From positions 3,837,758 through 3,901,757 of the forward strand of contig NW_024720773.1 in NCBI RefSeq assembly GCF_018991925.1: a stretch of 64,000 nt of DNA. Direction: 5' to 3'. The notes under the pieces were generated by a model. The model ran no database searches, had not been told where the DNA came from, and saw nothing but the letters and a program-made list of their open reading frames with translations. This DNA is from Homarus americanus. Lineage: Eukaryota; Arthropoda; Malacostraca; Decapoda; Nephropidae. A program made the translations under genes and the position numbers. Positions 44,101 to 56,004 of this stretch are shown here, one piece after another (positions within the stretch are counted from its first letter, which is position 1; each line of letters starts with the position of its first letter).

Positions 44101-45114
44101 CATGACCATCAACTAGGGAGGGAGGGAGGCAACATGACCATCAACTAGGAGGGAGGGAGGGAGGCAACTGACCATCAACTAGGGAGGGAGGAGGCAACAA
44201 TGACCATCAACTAGGAGGGAGGGAGGGAGGCAACATGACCATCAACTAGGAGGGAGGAAGGCAACATGACCATCAACTAGGGAGGGAGGAGGAGGCAACA
44301 TGACCATCAACTAGGGAGGAGGCACATGACCATCAACCAGGGAGGAGGAGGCAACATGACCATCAACTAGGAGGGAGGCAACATGACCATCAACCAAGGA
44401 GGGAGGAGGAGGGAGGCAACATGACCATCAACTAGGGAGGGAGGGAGGCAACATGACCATCAACTAGGGGAGGGAGGCAACATGACCATCAACTAGGGAG
44501 GGAGGGAGGCAACATGACCATCAACTAGAGGAGCCAATATGACCATCAACTAGGGAGGGAGACAACATGACCATCAACTAGGGGAGGGAGGAGGCAACAT
44601 GACCATCAACTAGGAGGAGACAACATGACCATCAACTAGGGAGGAGGGGAGGCAACATGACCATCAACTAGGAGGGAGGGAGGCAACATGACCATCAACC
44701 AGAGAGGGAGGCAACATGACCATCAACTAGGGAGGAGGGAGGCAACATGACCATCAACTCGGGATGGAGAGGGAGGAGGGAGGCAACATGACCATCAACT
44801 AGGGAGGAGGGAGGCAACATGACCATCAACCTGGGAGGGAGGGAGGAGGAGGGAGGGAGGAGGCAACATGACCATCAACTAGGAGGAGGGAGGGAGGCAA
44901 CATGACCATCAACCGGGAGGGAGGGAGGGAGGAGGAGGCAACATGACCATCAACTAGGGAGGGAGGCAACATGACCATCAACTAGGGAGGGAGGGAGGCA
45001 ACATGACCATCAACTAGGGAGGGAGGCAACATGACCATCAACAAGGGAGGGAGGCAACATGACCATCAACTAGGGAGGGAGGGAGGCAACATGACCATCA
45101 ACTAGGGAGGGAGG
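35144..45114. repeat. 10-kb G-rich array of a unit of about 31 bp
   Basis: Roughly 300 copies of GGCAACATGACCATCAACTA followed by GGGAGGGAGGGA of variable length (units about 26-36 bp). The first units (35150-35480) carry CATGGCC, later ones CATGACC. From about 39900 to 41960 most units have ACCAGGG instead of ACTAGGG and many small deletions. After about 41960 the sequence is more uniform and ACTAGGG returns. The variable part is the number of GGGA steps. Minus-strand frames rich in LPPSLP in the ACCAGGG zone exist only because the TAG stop is lost there. No gene. Confidence 0.95.
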
Positions 45115-45451
45115 CCAGAGAAGGTCCTGGGGTCACCACTACCGGCACAAGATGGTAGGATAAGAAAAAAAAGGACTATCATCTTCATTTTAATGGAACG
45201 TCTTAATGTTTCCTTGCCAACCAACAGAAGCCATGGGAGAGCAGGTGTGTGTGTGTGTGTATGTGTGTGAGTGTGTGTGGACCACTTAATTGTTTAACCT
45301 TCAGATATTATCATGAAGGTACATAAATATTGTTATTGTTTGTCATTTATATTTATAATAATAGAGTCTATATTATGTAACTTATTATGGGATTTTACTC
45401 TGAAAAGCAATATTGTTATAATTATGTTCCCTCCACTCATTACAGCCCCAC
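45115..45451. other. Short unique sequence with GT repeat
   Basis: Contains an imperfect (GT)n tract at 45245-45280 and AT-rich sequence leading to the LTR. No coding similarity. Confidence 0.4.
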
Positions 45452-46194
45452 TGTAACAATGTCATGAGTTCCCGCCACTTGAGAGTTCCTGCCAATTTTA
45501 AGCCAATAGTATAAAGAGCCATAGGCCTGTTTTCGACCAATGAGAAAGCCTATGAGGCGTGTCGTCATGAAAGTTTTGGCGTCCCTTGTGGGCTCACTCA
45601 GTTTGCAAAGCTGAGTCTGTGTTGGAAATTTGTGTAGGGAGGTGTGGCAGGTATTTTGGTGTTTTCTGTTTGGTAAATCCTTAAGTTCCCATTTGTTGTG
45701 AGATACTGCACGTAGTCCCCGTTTAACTAACTAGGAACATAGGTAACTGTTAAACCCTAATTCAATAAATAGAGTAACCGTTAATAAGAGTCCTAATTCA
45801 TTCCTCCCTTATTAAGAAAGAGTGATGTGTTATGTCTTGGTATTATGCAGTAATACGGTGAGTCATATATCCAATAACTATCCTATATTTCCCCTCTGTG
45901 AAGTATTGATATCTTAGTCCCCTTAACCAGCCCCTGAGTCGCCCCTTGGTGTAGGCCTTTCTAGTCTGACCACAAACCGTTAGTCCTGTACTCCCACTCC
46001 CCTCACACCCTCTCCCCAAACGTAAACAATTACCTCCCTCGCCCTCTCCACCTCTCACGAGTATAAAGAGAAAGAAGAATAAGTATATAAATAAATAAGT
46101 AAATAAATATAAAGAATTAAAAATACAATAAAAGATTAATTTGGTACAAGAAATATGTTACAATAAAGTAGAGACACATATAATATTTGTTACA
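45452..46194 (+). mobile_element. Solo LTR of an LTR retrotransposon
   Basis: The 743-bp segment starts TGTAACAA and ends TTGTTACA, a perfect 8-bp inverted repeat with canonical TG...CA ends. It is flanked by an exact 4-bp duplication, CCAC (45448-45451 and 46195-46198). A TATA-like box TATAAAGAG lies at about 45510 and an AATAAA signal at 45764-45769, consistent with U3-R-U5 on the + strand. No gag or pol is adjacent, so this is a solo LTR left by recombination between the two LTRs. TSD length suits Ty3/Gypsy, but the class cannot be fixed without internal sequence. The orientation is based on TATA and polyadenylation signal order. Confidence 0.8.
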
Positions 46195-46198
46195 CCAC

Positions 46199-46325
46199 AA
46201 GGTGCACTTACCACCAAAAGGTGCACCTACCACCTCTAATACACCCCACAAGGTGCACCTACCTCATCTACTACACCCCACAAGGTGCACTTACCTCCTC
46301 TACTACACCCCACAAGGTGCACAAG
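46199..46325. repeat. 33-bp minisatellite beside the LTR
   Basis: About four copies of a unit with CCCCACAAGGTGCACCTACC and TCTACTACA. It starts right at the LTR's target duplication. Confidence 0.85.
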
Positions 46326-46455
46326 TTAATCACAAAGAATTTCTTGGAAAATTGGTTCTTCATGTGTGAGGTCAAGTCTTTATTAATGACTGCTGGGTGA
46401 CGGGATATGTAGCTTGATCCAAAAAAAATCCTCCTGGTAATTTACTGATGCTATT

Positions 46456-46458
<3 letters not shown>

Positions 46459-46499
<41 letters not shown>
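46459..46499. repeat. (GT)n microsatellite
   Basis: About 20 GT dinucleotides. Confidence 0.97.
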
Positions 46500-46501
<2 letters not shown>

Positions 46502-46543
46502 ACCTTTACTGAAATGTTGTGGTTTTTAATTATCTGGCCAATA

Positions 46544-46716
<173 letters not shown>

Positions 46717-46717
<1 letters not shown>

Positions 46718-47475
46718 ACAGCCCTAAAACTTGTTGAAGACACTGCCACTGACAGTCTCATCAACACTGACTCCTTATCCTCACTACTTGCTCTTGATAC
46801 CCTTAACTCAGATTGTCACCCGCTTGTCTCTGACGCCAGACACAAGCATATGTGTCTTGTTGACGGGGTATTAGGATCAAGCTGCTGTGGATCCTCGCTC
46901 ACTGTAGGCATTAGTGAACGTGATAGAGTTGATGCCTTAGCTAGGCTTGCGTCCAACAATGACAATGTTGAGTACAATCTTGGACTGTCAAACAGAACCG
47001 TAAAAGCTGTAATCAGAAAAGAACTTGCTGATGAATTTGTAGCCAGTAGACAAGTACAGTCAATCCAAAGTTTACCATGATGAGATATATCAAGTAAAAC
47101 ATGTATATGGAGCAGACACTCCAACGCTACTGCGTCTTACAGGTAGGCCGTGAAAAAATAAGAACCTTATAGGGAAAGATCCAAGCACACTGTGTATGCA
47201 ATGGCACAGCACTTTATCTCTGATGACAAGATAGCTGATATACTAAGGCTGTGTCCACACTTCACATCTAGTACCTAATCAAAATTCTATGTACCGACTT
47301 AAACAAACAATGTACTGGAAATACTCTGTAACATTCATTGTCATAATATTAAAATAACTGGGATCTGATAAACACCCTTTGTGGCCTCTACTCTGTAATC
47401 CTTTCTGTGCTACCGCTCACAGGATGACTGTAGGGTGCACAATAAACTAGCTGCCGTCCGCGGCAAAATTCAAAA
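46717..47475 (+). pseudogene. LINE family A: RNase H remnant and 3' UTR, internal deletion
   Basis: The + frame from the ATT tract reads ALKLVEDTATDSLINTDSLS with NTDSLSSLLAL, the RNase H segment around the third catalytic Asp, then GISERDRVDALARLA near the last catalytic Asp, and ends QVQSIQSLP before a stop at about 47080. The WIPAH motif is scrambled. Compared with the copy at 59918-60656, about 145 bp including the zinc-knuckle codons are missing between TATATGGAGCA and GACACTCCAAC. The 3' UTR then follows to CCGTCCGCGGCAAAA. The copy is 5'-truncated at the microsatellite. Confidence 0.85.
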
Positions 47476-47668
47476 CTTACAATTCCATCACTATTGCTAC
47501 TTCTACTACCTCCGCCACCACCACCACCACAACCGCCACCTTCATCACCGCCATCACTACCACACCAGCAGCAGCAGCTAGGTCGTCAGACTGTGGTGAC
47601 CCCCAGGGGAGATGTAATATGAACCTGAAACTATAAACAGCCAGTCCAGGATCTTCGCATTTTACTGC
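47476..47668. other. Short spacer with CCA repeats
   Basis: Contains a CCGCCACCACC run near 47510-47545. Nothing else recognised. Confidence 0.4.
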
Positions 47669-48612
47669 CACCCACCACATGTCTGCCACCCACCACATGT
47701 CTACCGCCCACCACATGTCTGCCGCCCACCACATGTCTGCCACCCACCACATGTCTGCCACCCACCACATGTCTGCCACCCACCACATGTCTACCGCCCA
47801 CCACATGTCTGCCACCACCACATGTTCATCTGCCTGCTGCCCACCACATGTCTGCACCACCACATGTCTGCCACCCACCACATGTCTGCCACCCACCACA
47901 TGTCTGCCACCCACCACATGTCTGCCACCCACCACATGTCTACCGCCCACCACATGTCTGCCACCCACCACATGTCTGCCACCCACCACATGTCTACCAC
48001 CCATTACATGTGTGCTACCCACTATATGTCTACCACGCACTATATATCTGCCACCCAACTAGTTTCTTACCACCCACATGTCTGCCACCCACAACATGTC
48101 TTCCACCCACAACATGTCTTCCACCCACAACATGTCTGCCACCTACAACATGTCTTCCACCACAACATGTCTGCCACCCACCACATGTCTGCCACCCATT
48201 ACCTGCATATCACTCATTATATACCTGCCACCCACTATGTGCTTGCCACCCACCATACACCTGCCACCCTTCATACACTTGCCACCCTTCATACACCTGC
48301 CACCCATCATACACTTGCCACCCATCATACACGTACCCTGTCACCCACCATCCAACCCACCATACACCTGCCACCCTTCATACACTTGCCACCCTTCATA
48401 CACCCACCATACACCTGCCACCCTTCATACACTTGCCACCCATCATACACCTGACACCCACCATCCACCCACCATACCCTACCCACCCACCATAAACCTG
48501 CTACCACCATATGTTAGCCACCCATCATACACCTGCCACCCACCATACACCTGCCACCCACCATACACTTACCACCCATCATACACCTGCCACCCACCAT
48601 ATGTCCATCACC
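47669..48612. repeat. 18-bp satellite, about 50 copies
   Basis: Units are variants of CCCACCACATGTCTGCCA. In the right half the theme changes to CACCCTTCATACACCTGC. Since 18 is a multiple of three, + frames of 127-215 codons and minus frames of 69-193 codons remain open with six-residue repeats. I do not treat them as genes. Confidence 0.93.
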
Positions 48613-49545
48613 TAACTCTACAAATGAACCAAGCCGTCCGCCACCGGTTCAATGAGTCCTGAGTGAGTGCCTGCCTGTGTGTCATCTACCCTCCCCCTAG
48701 TGTCAGGTGGCACTGCTGGGGTAAAGGAGGGTGAAGGGGATAAAGCGGGATAGATTAGGGTGCCAGGAGGGAGGGAAGGATGTGGTGTCGAGTGGAGGTC
48801 AGAGAGGCGTAACCCCATCGCCCCCCAAGAGACGTGAGAGGTGGTGAGGGTTTAATGGAGGTGATGCTGACCACCGTTAGTTTTAATTTGGTTTTCGATG
48901 GTCGATGGCGAGTGGGTGAGATGGTGTGTCGCCTGGTCAGACATTCCAAACGTCAGGGAGGTTGTCGATGTATTTTTGTATGTTTTTTTGTTGTTTTTTT
49001 GGTCAGGATTTATTTATTTATTTTTTGGCTGTGTGATGGATGAACAAAGGGAGGTGTACCCACTGAAGAATGGTCAAGTGATCCACATACGAGCTAAACT
49101 TGCTTCGTACAGTTGTCCACGGAGAAGAAATATTAAAGATTAGGATTGTGGAATAAGAGGTGGATGATTACAAGGAACGATATTGACAAGGAAGGAAGGA
49201 AGCAAGCACGAAAATCTCACTAACATACCATCTTACCCGATCAATTATTACTCTGTTTACCAACTGTGGAGAGATTGAATACTCAGACAGATTAACAGGA
49301 ACATTCAAAGAAGAAGACATTTGGAAATGAGAGCAATGTTGGTCATATTGTGGGAATAAGAAGAAAAAATAATAGCAAAATACCTTTAACCTTAAGACAT
49401 GATAGTGTGAGAAACAAGAGAAGACGGAGAGGAAGGTGGAAGGGTGGGATGAGTGAGGTACGAAAGGAGAGAGAGATAGAAACCCAGGAAGTAATGGCGA
49501 GTACTGTACATAGTCGTAAAACATGAGTACAAAATACGGACTTAG
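48613..49545. other. No recognised gene
   Basis: Mixed-composition sequence; short open frames without recognisable domains. Confidence 0.4.
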
Positions 49546-49548
49546 TGG

Positions 49549-49549
49549 T

Positions 49550-49602
<53 letters not shown>
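49549..49602. repeat. (GT)n microsatellite
   Basis: About 27 GT dinucleotides. Confidence 0.97.
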
Positions 49603-49604
<2 letters not shown>

Positions 49605-49694
49605 TGCTGGGGTAACGGTACACGGGTTAACCAGAGTATACGGTGAGACTGGGGTGATGCATGACGGTACACGGTTTAAGCAGAGCTGAGAGTA

Positions 49695-51953
49695 TACAGT
49701 GATATTGATATTAAAACAGTTTATTTAGCCAGAAGAACTCAGATACAGACTCGATAATAATAACAATATTAACATGGCTGAGTCAGTTGAGGCCTGAGCT
49801 CTCTTGAAGGCATCTGATAAACACTGTACATTTATCTCAAGGAAATATATTGGAACATATAAGTATCATCTGGAATAGTAAACGTAACATGGTGGTAATA
49901 AGAACATATCAGAATGTTACCACGATTATCACTTCGTTATTTTTTATTTGTTTTTAACATTTATAAGTATATACATACTTTACAGTGGAGTTGATATACA
50001 TTAATATGATAAGGGAGGGAAGCAGTACAACATTGGTTGTATTAAGGTGGAACAAGAGGACAGAGCTGTCACTATCATGTCTAGCCGGCAAATATATTTA
50101 TTGCAATGGTGATTTCTTTCTATATTAATAACGATTTCTGATAGAACGGTTTTGATGGTACAATAGAAGCAGGTATATAACGTAGGTATTACAAAAATAT
50201 TAATATTTAGATCATAGATATTTTCTAAGAGATGGTTTAAAGGAAGGGAGAGTAGTCTTTGCAGGGATGGTGGGGGTAAGTTGTTCCACACCTTCACACG
50301 TGATATTTTATGGAGATCTGGGACCGAGAGGAGCGCATGGGGGGGTGATCTTAGTAGCTCTGGGTGCCTTCAGTTGTATCTCTGATTATTTCGAAACTGG
50401 AAATAATTGTTGTCAAGCAAGTGATTGAAAGATTTGTAAACAAATAGGGCACAACAGCAGGTGTTAATATCCTCGAATTTTAACATTTTCAATTTAACAC
50501 AACTCCCTTCTGTGCAGTAATCAGGGGTTGTGTTTTTGAAGAGCCAGAGACCCCCTTGTGTGTGACAGTGTATCAAGTGTTGGTAAACAAGCTCATAGTA
50601 GATTTCTTTCATTGCTGTGAGTGACTGAAGAGTGTGATACAGGATACCGCACTGTACTGTGAATGGCTTGTATGTGGTTCCTCCAGCTAAGTTTCTCATA
50701 AAAAATAACCCAAGGAATTTAGTAGTTTGTTTGCGTTTGAGGACTGTACACGTACAGTATTACCAAGGTACAGGGGGTCCAAGTCTGAGGAACGTTTTTC
50801 CTTCTGTGAAAGATCATGTTGTGGTTTTTTTCGAGGTTTAAGGTCAGTTTATTACGTATTACCCAGGTCCTGACTTTAGTGAATTCAGTGTTCATAGTTC
50901 TCATCAAGGAATGGAGGTCTGAGTTGCTGGCATAAAAATTACTACCGTCTGCAAATAAGTTGTATTCTTTGAGTGTACTGGAGTTGACTCTATCGTTTAT
51001 GTACAACAAGAACAATACAGGACCTTGACTGGAACCTTGAGGGACGCCATACAAAATTTGGTAAGGAGTCAGATTGATGAATATTATAGCAGACATACTG
51101 CTTCCTGTTAGACAGATATGAGGAAAACCAATTATGGGATAAGCCCCTAATGCTGTAATGTTCAAGCTTTGAAAAGAGGAGGGTATGGTCGACAGAAATA
51201 TTCCGACTGTGAACTGGCTGTCATCAAAGGAGTTAAGATGTCAATAGTAAGGGATAGCAGAACACTCTCAGTCGACCTTCTAGCTGTAAATCCAAACTTG
51301 AGAGTCTGTGAGGATGTTATTGACACCGAAGAAGGAATTTAGTCTACTACATGCTAGTAGCTTCTCCAGTATCTTACTCTAGGCTGGGAGGACTGATATG
51401 GGGCGGTAATTCTTGAAGAGACCTTTGTCCCCAGATTTTTTATATGCTGGGTGAACTTTAGCAATTTTCAGTTTATCCGGAAAGACACCACTAGTGAAGG
51501 AGGAGAACAGGTAGTAATAAGTGGGCTACTTTCTTAATGATGCTCATTGGTAAATAGTTGTCAGCTGCTGTTGCATCTTTGGACATTTTTATGATGGTCA
51601 GTAATTCATCTGCTGTGACAGGGGATAAGAACAGCTCATTTTGCTGTCTGTTTTGCAGGTAGACTAAATTCCTCATGGTGATCAGGGACGCTCTCTGCAA
51701 GATTTTTGCCAACATGGATAAAATAGCCATTGAAATGGTTGGCAATGAGGGAGGGTTCCGTTACAACTGAATCATTTATCATAAAAGCTGAGTAGGGGGC
51801 CGTATGTTGAGTGCTCCTGTTCTGAATAGAATTTATAATATTCCAGGTTTTCTTACTGTCGCCTGATGCTGACTGGAGTTTATTTGTATAATAGCTTTGC
51901 TTGGCATTTCTAACTGCTTAAGTTACTCTATTTTTGATACTTCGATAAGCATC
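49695..51953 (-). mobile_element. Jockey/CR1-like LINE, 5'-truncated
   Basis: Minus-strand element with part of the endonuclease-RT linker, a broken RT, the C-terminal region and a 3' UTR that ends near 49695 (reverse of AACAGTTTATTT). A second, shorter copy of the same 3' end lies at 21146-21665. It meets a plus-strand CR1 C-terminus at about 51955, so two LINEs lie back to back. No target duplication is evident. Confidence 0.85.
50001..51953 (-). pseudogene. LINE reverse transcriptase, broken
   Basis: On the minus strand the order is KKTWNIINSIQNRS in the linker and a 84-codon piece with VTADELLTIIKMSKDATAAD. A block with YQILYGVPQGSSQGPVLFLL follows, and then YNLFADGSNFYASN, where the catalytic FADD has become FADG. 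NKLTLNLEKNHNMIFHRRKN comes next. A further frame (50370-50699) carries the C-terminal region and ends SFNHLLDNNYFQFRN, and the last frame opens MKVWNNLPPPSLQRLLS, the conserved VWN-LP motif. Several stops and at least three frameshifts separate the blocks. The loss of the second motif C aspartate alone would prevent activity. Confidence 0.85.
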
Positions 51954-51959
51954 ACCGAA

Positions 51960-52200
51960 AGATATGGGCCTTAGGACTGACAACCCTTCAGACAAGGTAC
52001 AGCAGGGCAGATCTCATTGAAAAATTCAAAATTCTGAATGAAATGAAAAAGGTGAGCCCGGGACCTTTCTTTGTGATGTCACGCAGAACGAATATAAGGA
52101 AATACTTTTGGACACAGAGGGTGGTTGACTGACTTCAAAATAGCCCTTGACAAAATTATCAAGAACAATGGAAGGATCCTACGCAGGCCACTGGTCTCTT
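51960..52200 (+). pseudogene. CR1-like LINE C-terminus
   Basis: A + frame contains LGLTTLQTRYSRADLIEKFK, then ILNEMKKVSPGPFFVMSRRT and NIRKYFWTQRVVD, followed by a stop. The pattern L-R-RADLIE-FKIL ... FF ... RRT-R-FFSQRVVD is the conserved tail of CR1-group ORF2 proteins. No more than about 60 codons and perhaps a 3' UTR remain. It could be the same family as the 3'-less LINE at 32110-34482, but the parts do not overlap, so this cannot be tested here. Confidence 0.7.
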
Positions 52201-53048
52201 CTTGTGAGTGGCCACTACGTAATTAAGGTAATTTTAGATATACAGTATAGAAATGAACTACCTGTAAAGTTGAGACAACATAAATAAATAATTCTTCATA
52301 ATGAATTCTTTATTCAAAGAACAGTGATGAGGCAACAAGCCTTCGACACAGTCTGACTAAAAGCTCTTTATATTATATTACAATTATATAACCTGAAATT
52401 TGCTTTACATCAACAGTGAATTAACTTCATTTGTTTTCGATAACTTTATTTTTTATCACTAATTCAGAAAATAAAACAACAGACATAAAATTATATGAAT
52501 AAAAATTAACAACAGTACACAAACACATATGATACTTGTACATTAGTATGACGCATTGTCCAGTACAAACAAGAAATAAACAAACAGTAAAATCGCTCGA
52601 ACTGATACTAAAAACATTTAAGAAGAACCAGAAGTGTAGTGTTGGGTTACTCACGACAACCACAACACGAGGTAACACACGAGTCCGAATTCCCTAAGAT
52701 TCTTATAAAAATATTATCTTTAGCAGGCATAAAAAAGCACCAAGTTACGGTAATCTCAGTGAGGTTTCACCTATATTTCCAAGGCCATTTTTGAGCTGTA
52801 GGTAAAGTGAGCCACTCAGATTTGTTCTCTCATCTCCGGTTGCGGGAGAATATCACATACCAGCTTTTGAGGATCCTGGCCCTGGTATTTCCCACTGCAA
52901 GTTGAGACGCCGGGAGTGTTTACCCCCCGCTAACCCAATGTTCCACACGCAGGATGAGGCCTGGTGCAGGTTCTAGCATCCCACACCCCCTTACCAACTA
53001 CCTTCCTCTCACACAGACATTCTTATACCCAAACAGACTGCTATCACC
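52200..53048. other. No recognised gene
   Basis: AT-rich to 52700, mixed afterwards. No repeat or domain recognised. Confidence 0.4.
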
Positions 53049-53234
53049 TCATACAGCCCGCCTCCACCTCACACACAGTGCAGTACTAATCAAGCCCTCA
53101 TAAAGATCCTCACAATATCGTACAGCTTGCCAGTCCCTCGTGAAGGCCAAGCCAACCCTCCTCTGCAGAATCATAATAGACAAGTGCACAAACAAAGCAG
53201 GTCCATGACAGCCACCCTGCGGCACGCTGGCCAC
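53049..53234 (-). pseudogene. Possible decayed RT fragment
   Basis: A 61-codon minus frame begins MASVPQGGCHGPALFVHLSI, which resembles the RT motif B region (GVPQGG..SP.LF). A later VRYCEDLYEG could be a remnant of the catalytic loop. The match is short and the copy very degenerate, so the call is weak. Confidence 0.3.
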
Positions 53235-53911
53235 ATGTCTGCCAGTTTTTCTCTTGTCTATTTCCTTTGCTTTTGTTCTCAGTCTTCATTTTTTGTTCTT
53301 GTTAATGTCTACAAACAATGTTTGTACATCTATTTCCTTATAATTTATTTGATTAAGAAATAGTTATACAAACCCATATCTTTCTTTCAACACTTTACAC
53401 AAGTAATTTTCATTAAAATTGACGGTTAACATTCATTGTTTATTTAAGCATTAATATATTAATATTAAATAGAGATGTCTTCCGAAATCTTTCCCACACC
53501 AAAATCGCACCACCAGGAACCTTTCCAAGGCAATCATCTCCTCCAAGACGTGTTCTTAAGCGCTGGCTGGCATCTCGGCTTTCAAAAGACTGAATGCGGT
53601 TTGGAACAACGCTGAAAGACGAGGGGGAACATTAGATCGCAGTGTCGGGTGTCACAAAGAGAAAGAGAGGATAGCACATTAAAAGATTACCTCTGACGGA
53701 TGATGGCGACTCTAAGGCAAAGAGGTTTTATCGTGTTTATGAAAGGCCTTTTGCGCTTTTAATGATGCGGGAGCCTTCAGACAGGAAGGGAGGCTCTTGT
53801 GCGAGTGTGGACCAGCCAGTGTCTAGGGAAAGTGTGGATCACCTTACACTTCCCAGGTGAATTTTCCCTCACACAGATGCGGGGAGGCCGCGGTGCCGAC
53901 ACAATCCAACT
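53235..53911. other. No recognised gene
   Basis: AT-rich sequence to about 53470, then mixed sequence with no recognisable domain. Confidence 0.4.
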
Positions 53912-54165
53912 GTATAACATTCCAATGGGCAAAGTCCCATCAGATAACTTTAGCGACTACTGGATAACATTCTATCTAACAGAAATTTTAGGACACAATT
54001 CACCAATGAATAAAATTCCATCTGATTAAACCTCACTGAACACTTTTGCACTGGAAAAAATTACTGTTCATAAAAATTCTTCCAGACTATTTTCTAATGG
54101 AAAAACATCCTCCAACAGTATTATGCAGTGGGCAACATTCCAACCGATAAAGTTTCTTCAAGAAT
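53912..54165. repeat. Ancient degenerate repeat, about 36-45 bp
   Basis: About six diverged units share AATGGRMAAARTYCCATCWGATAA-like features: AATGGGCAAAGTCCCATCAG at 53934, ATAACATTCTATCTAACAG, AATGAATAAAATTCCATCTG, AATGGAAAAACATCC and GTGGGCAACATTCCAACC. Divergence is far higher than in other arrays here, which suggests an old array that escaped homogenisation. Confidence 0.5.
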
Positions 54166-55296
54166 TGAAGGCGCTCTTAGGTAAGTTTCCAACTCTAGTT
54201 TCAGAAAACAAATAATTCAGAAATATCAGTTGAGAGCTGACGGAGGCACGAAGTACAGGACCGACAATTATCTGTGTTAAGATATCAGGTGTTGTGGGAC
54301 AGCCGAGCCTTACGTCGCCAGTCATGGGAACCATCTCTTATATTGCCCTTTTTTCTTATAAAGTAATCAAGTTTTATTGAGCACGTTCCTCAATCCACGC
54401 TGCTGCCTTCACCACAGTCAACGGCTGAATCACCTGGGCTGGATTAGTAAAGATTCTTGAATATATATTTTCCTAACTGACGAGTTCATGAAAACATTTA
54501 TACTATAAGACTGATTTTTAGGAAAGACACAACTTTGCGGTTAAAATATCGTCGATGTAACAACATCTCTCTTGATATTTAATAATATTTGTCAAGGGTA
54601 GAAATGAAGACTTTTCAACGGTGCTTAAGGACCTTAGTTACTGACACACAACAATGACTCAGCAGTAAGACATCCTCACTAGCGGTGGTCCTCTGTACAC
54701 CCAGTGAGGGGAATACAATATGGCAAAGTCCATCACCTCCCGGATCTAAGAGGTTCAGATACAATGAAGGGGAGAGTTAGTGGACATTTATCTCATTTAA
54801 ATCAATCGTCAACAAGGTCTAGCCTTTAACTTCACCAGCTGACACAAATCTTGAGACCTCTGACTCTACAGTAGAATGCAAGAGATGTTCAAAACAAGAA
54901 GGGCATCACACCGTTATGTGAAACGAAATAGCTGGATGTTCATTAAGTAATCTTGGGGCTGTCTCCTATCTGATGGCCATCGTGCAGCATCCACCGTTCT
55001 ATCTCGCGTCATTAACTTTGCTATGTCAACAATTAACTCGCCATTAACTGAGCGATGTTGACAATCACTCCACCATGATAAACACATATTGCAGATACCG
55101 AGACTCTTGTGATACAGTCCAGCTCATCACCTCACTTAACCACACTCTCAGTAAAAGTTCCCAACAGTTAATATATACAACGATAATCTTACACAACAAA
55201 CAATTATTATTACCACCATCATAACTATTATTGTAACCGCTGCTGTATATGTCACTCACGCAGTTTCTCACGTATTAATTTTTCTGTTACCCTGTC
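54166..55296. other. No recognised gene
   Basis: Unique-looking sequence; no repeats, domains or transposon ends recognised. Confidence 0.4.
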
Positions 55297-55297
55297 G

Positions 55298-55358
<61 letters not shown>
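55298..55358. repeat. (ATT)n microsatellite
   Basis: About 20 ATT units followed by a short GTA run. Confidence 0.97.
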
Positions 55359-55420
55359 TGTAGTAGTAGTAATATGATAACAAATAATTTACTATTCATA
55401 TAATCTATGAAGTAAAAATA

Positions 55421-55608
55421 ACTCACTCTTCTTACTCACTAAACATCACCTATAACTCACTCTTCTTACTCACTAAACATCACCTATAACTCACTCTTCT
55501 TACTCACTAAACATCACCTATAACTCACTCTTCTTACTCACTAAACATCACCTATAACTCACTCTTCTTACTCACTAAACATCACCTATAACTCACTCTT
55601 CTTACTAC
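55421..55608. repeat. 34-bp minisatellite, 5.5 near-perfect copies
   Basis: Unit AACTCACTCTTCTTACTCAC followed by TAAACATCACCTAT, repeated almost without change. Near-identity implies recent amplification. Confidence 0.95.
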
Positions 55609-55723
55609 CCACCATACTATATAAGTCTTCACCCAATCCATCCGGCAGCCAGGATTATCACCACCAGCGTCTGTTCTTTAGACCTTAGTGGCCTCACGGA
55701 CTTAACCGTGGGAGACGTGGCCA

Positions 55724-55780
<57 letters not shown>
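55724..55780. repeat. (GT)n microsatellite
   Basis: GT run with one ATGT interruption. Confidence 0.97.
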
Positions 55781-55914
55781 TGTGGGTGAGAATCAACATG
55801 TTGTCTTTACAGTAGACAGCGATAGACTGTCCGCCACAGCTGTTACCAGTGTGGCCGGCGCGCCCATTTAAACACCTCAGCAAAATTTCGTCGTCAACAC
55901 TTTGTCTCTCCTCT

Positions 55915-56001
55915 CACCCTCTCTCTCTCTCTCTCTCGTCTAGTTTATCTTACTGTGGCTATCCCTCTATTTCTCTCTCTCTTCTAGTTTATCTTACTGT
56001 G
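55915..56001. repeat. (TC)n with a duplicated flank
   Basis: TC run at 55917-55937. The adjoining CTAGTTTATCTTACTGTGGC occurs twice, after 55937 and after 55983. Confidence 0.85.
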
Positions 56002-56004
56002 GCG

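Noticed and set aside
35144..45114. CRISPR-like array
   Set aside because: Units are contiguous with no unique spacers, and the context is eukaryotic. The same holds for the 36-, 52-, 34- and 23-bp arrays.
47477..48662. Overlapping repeat-protein-like frames on both strands (up to 215 codons)
   Set aside because: Products of the 18-bp satellite with two to three frames open at once.
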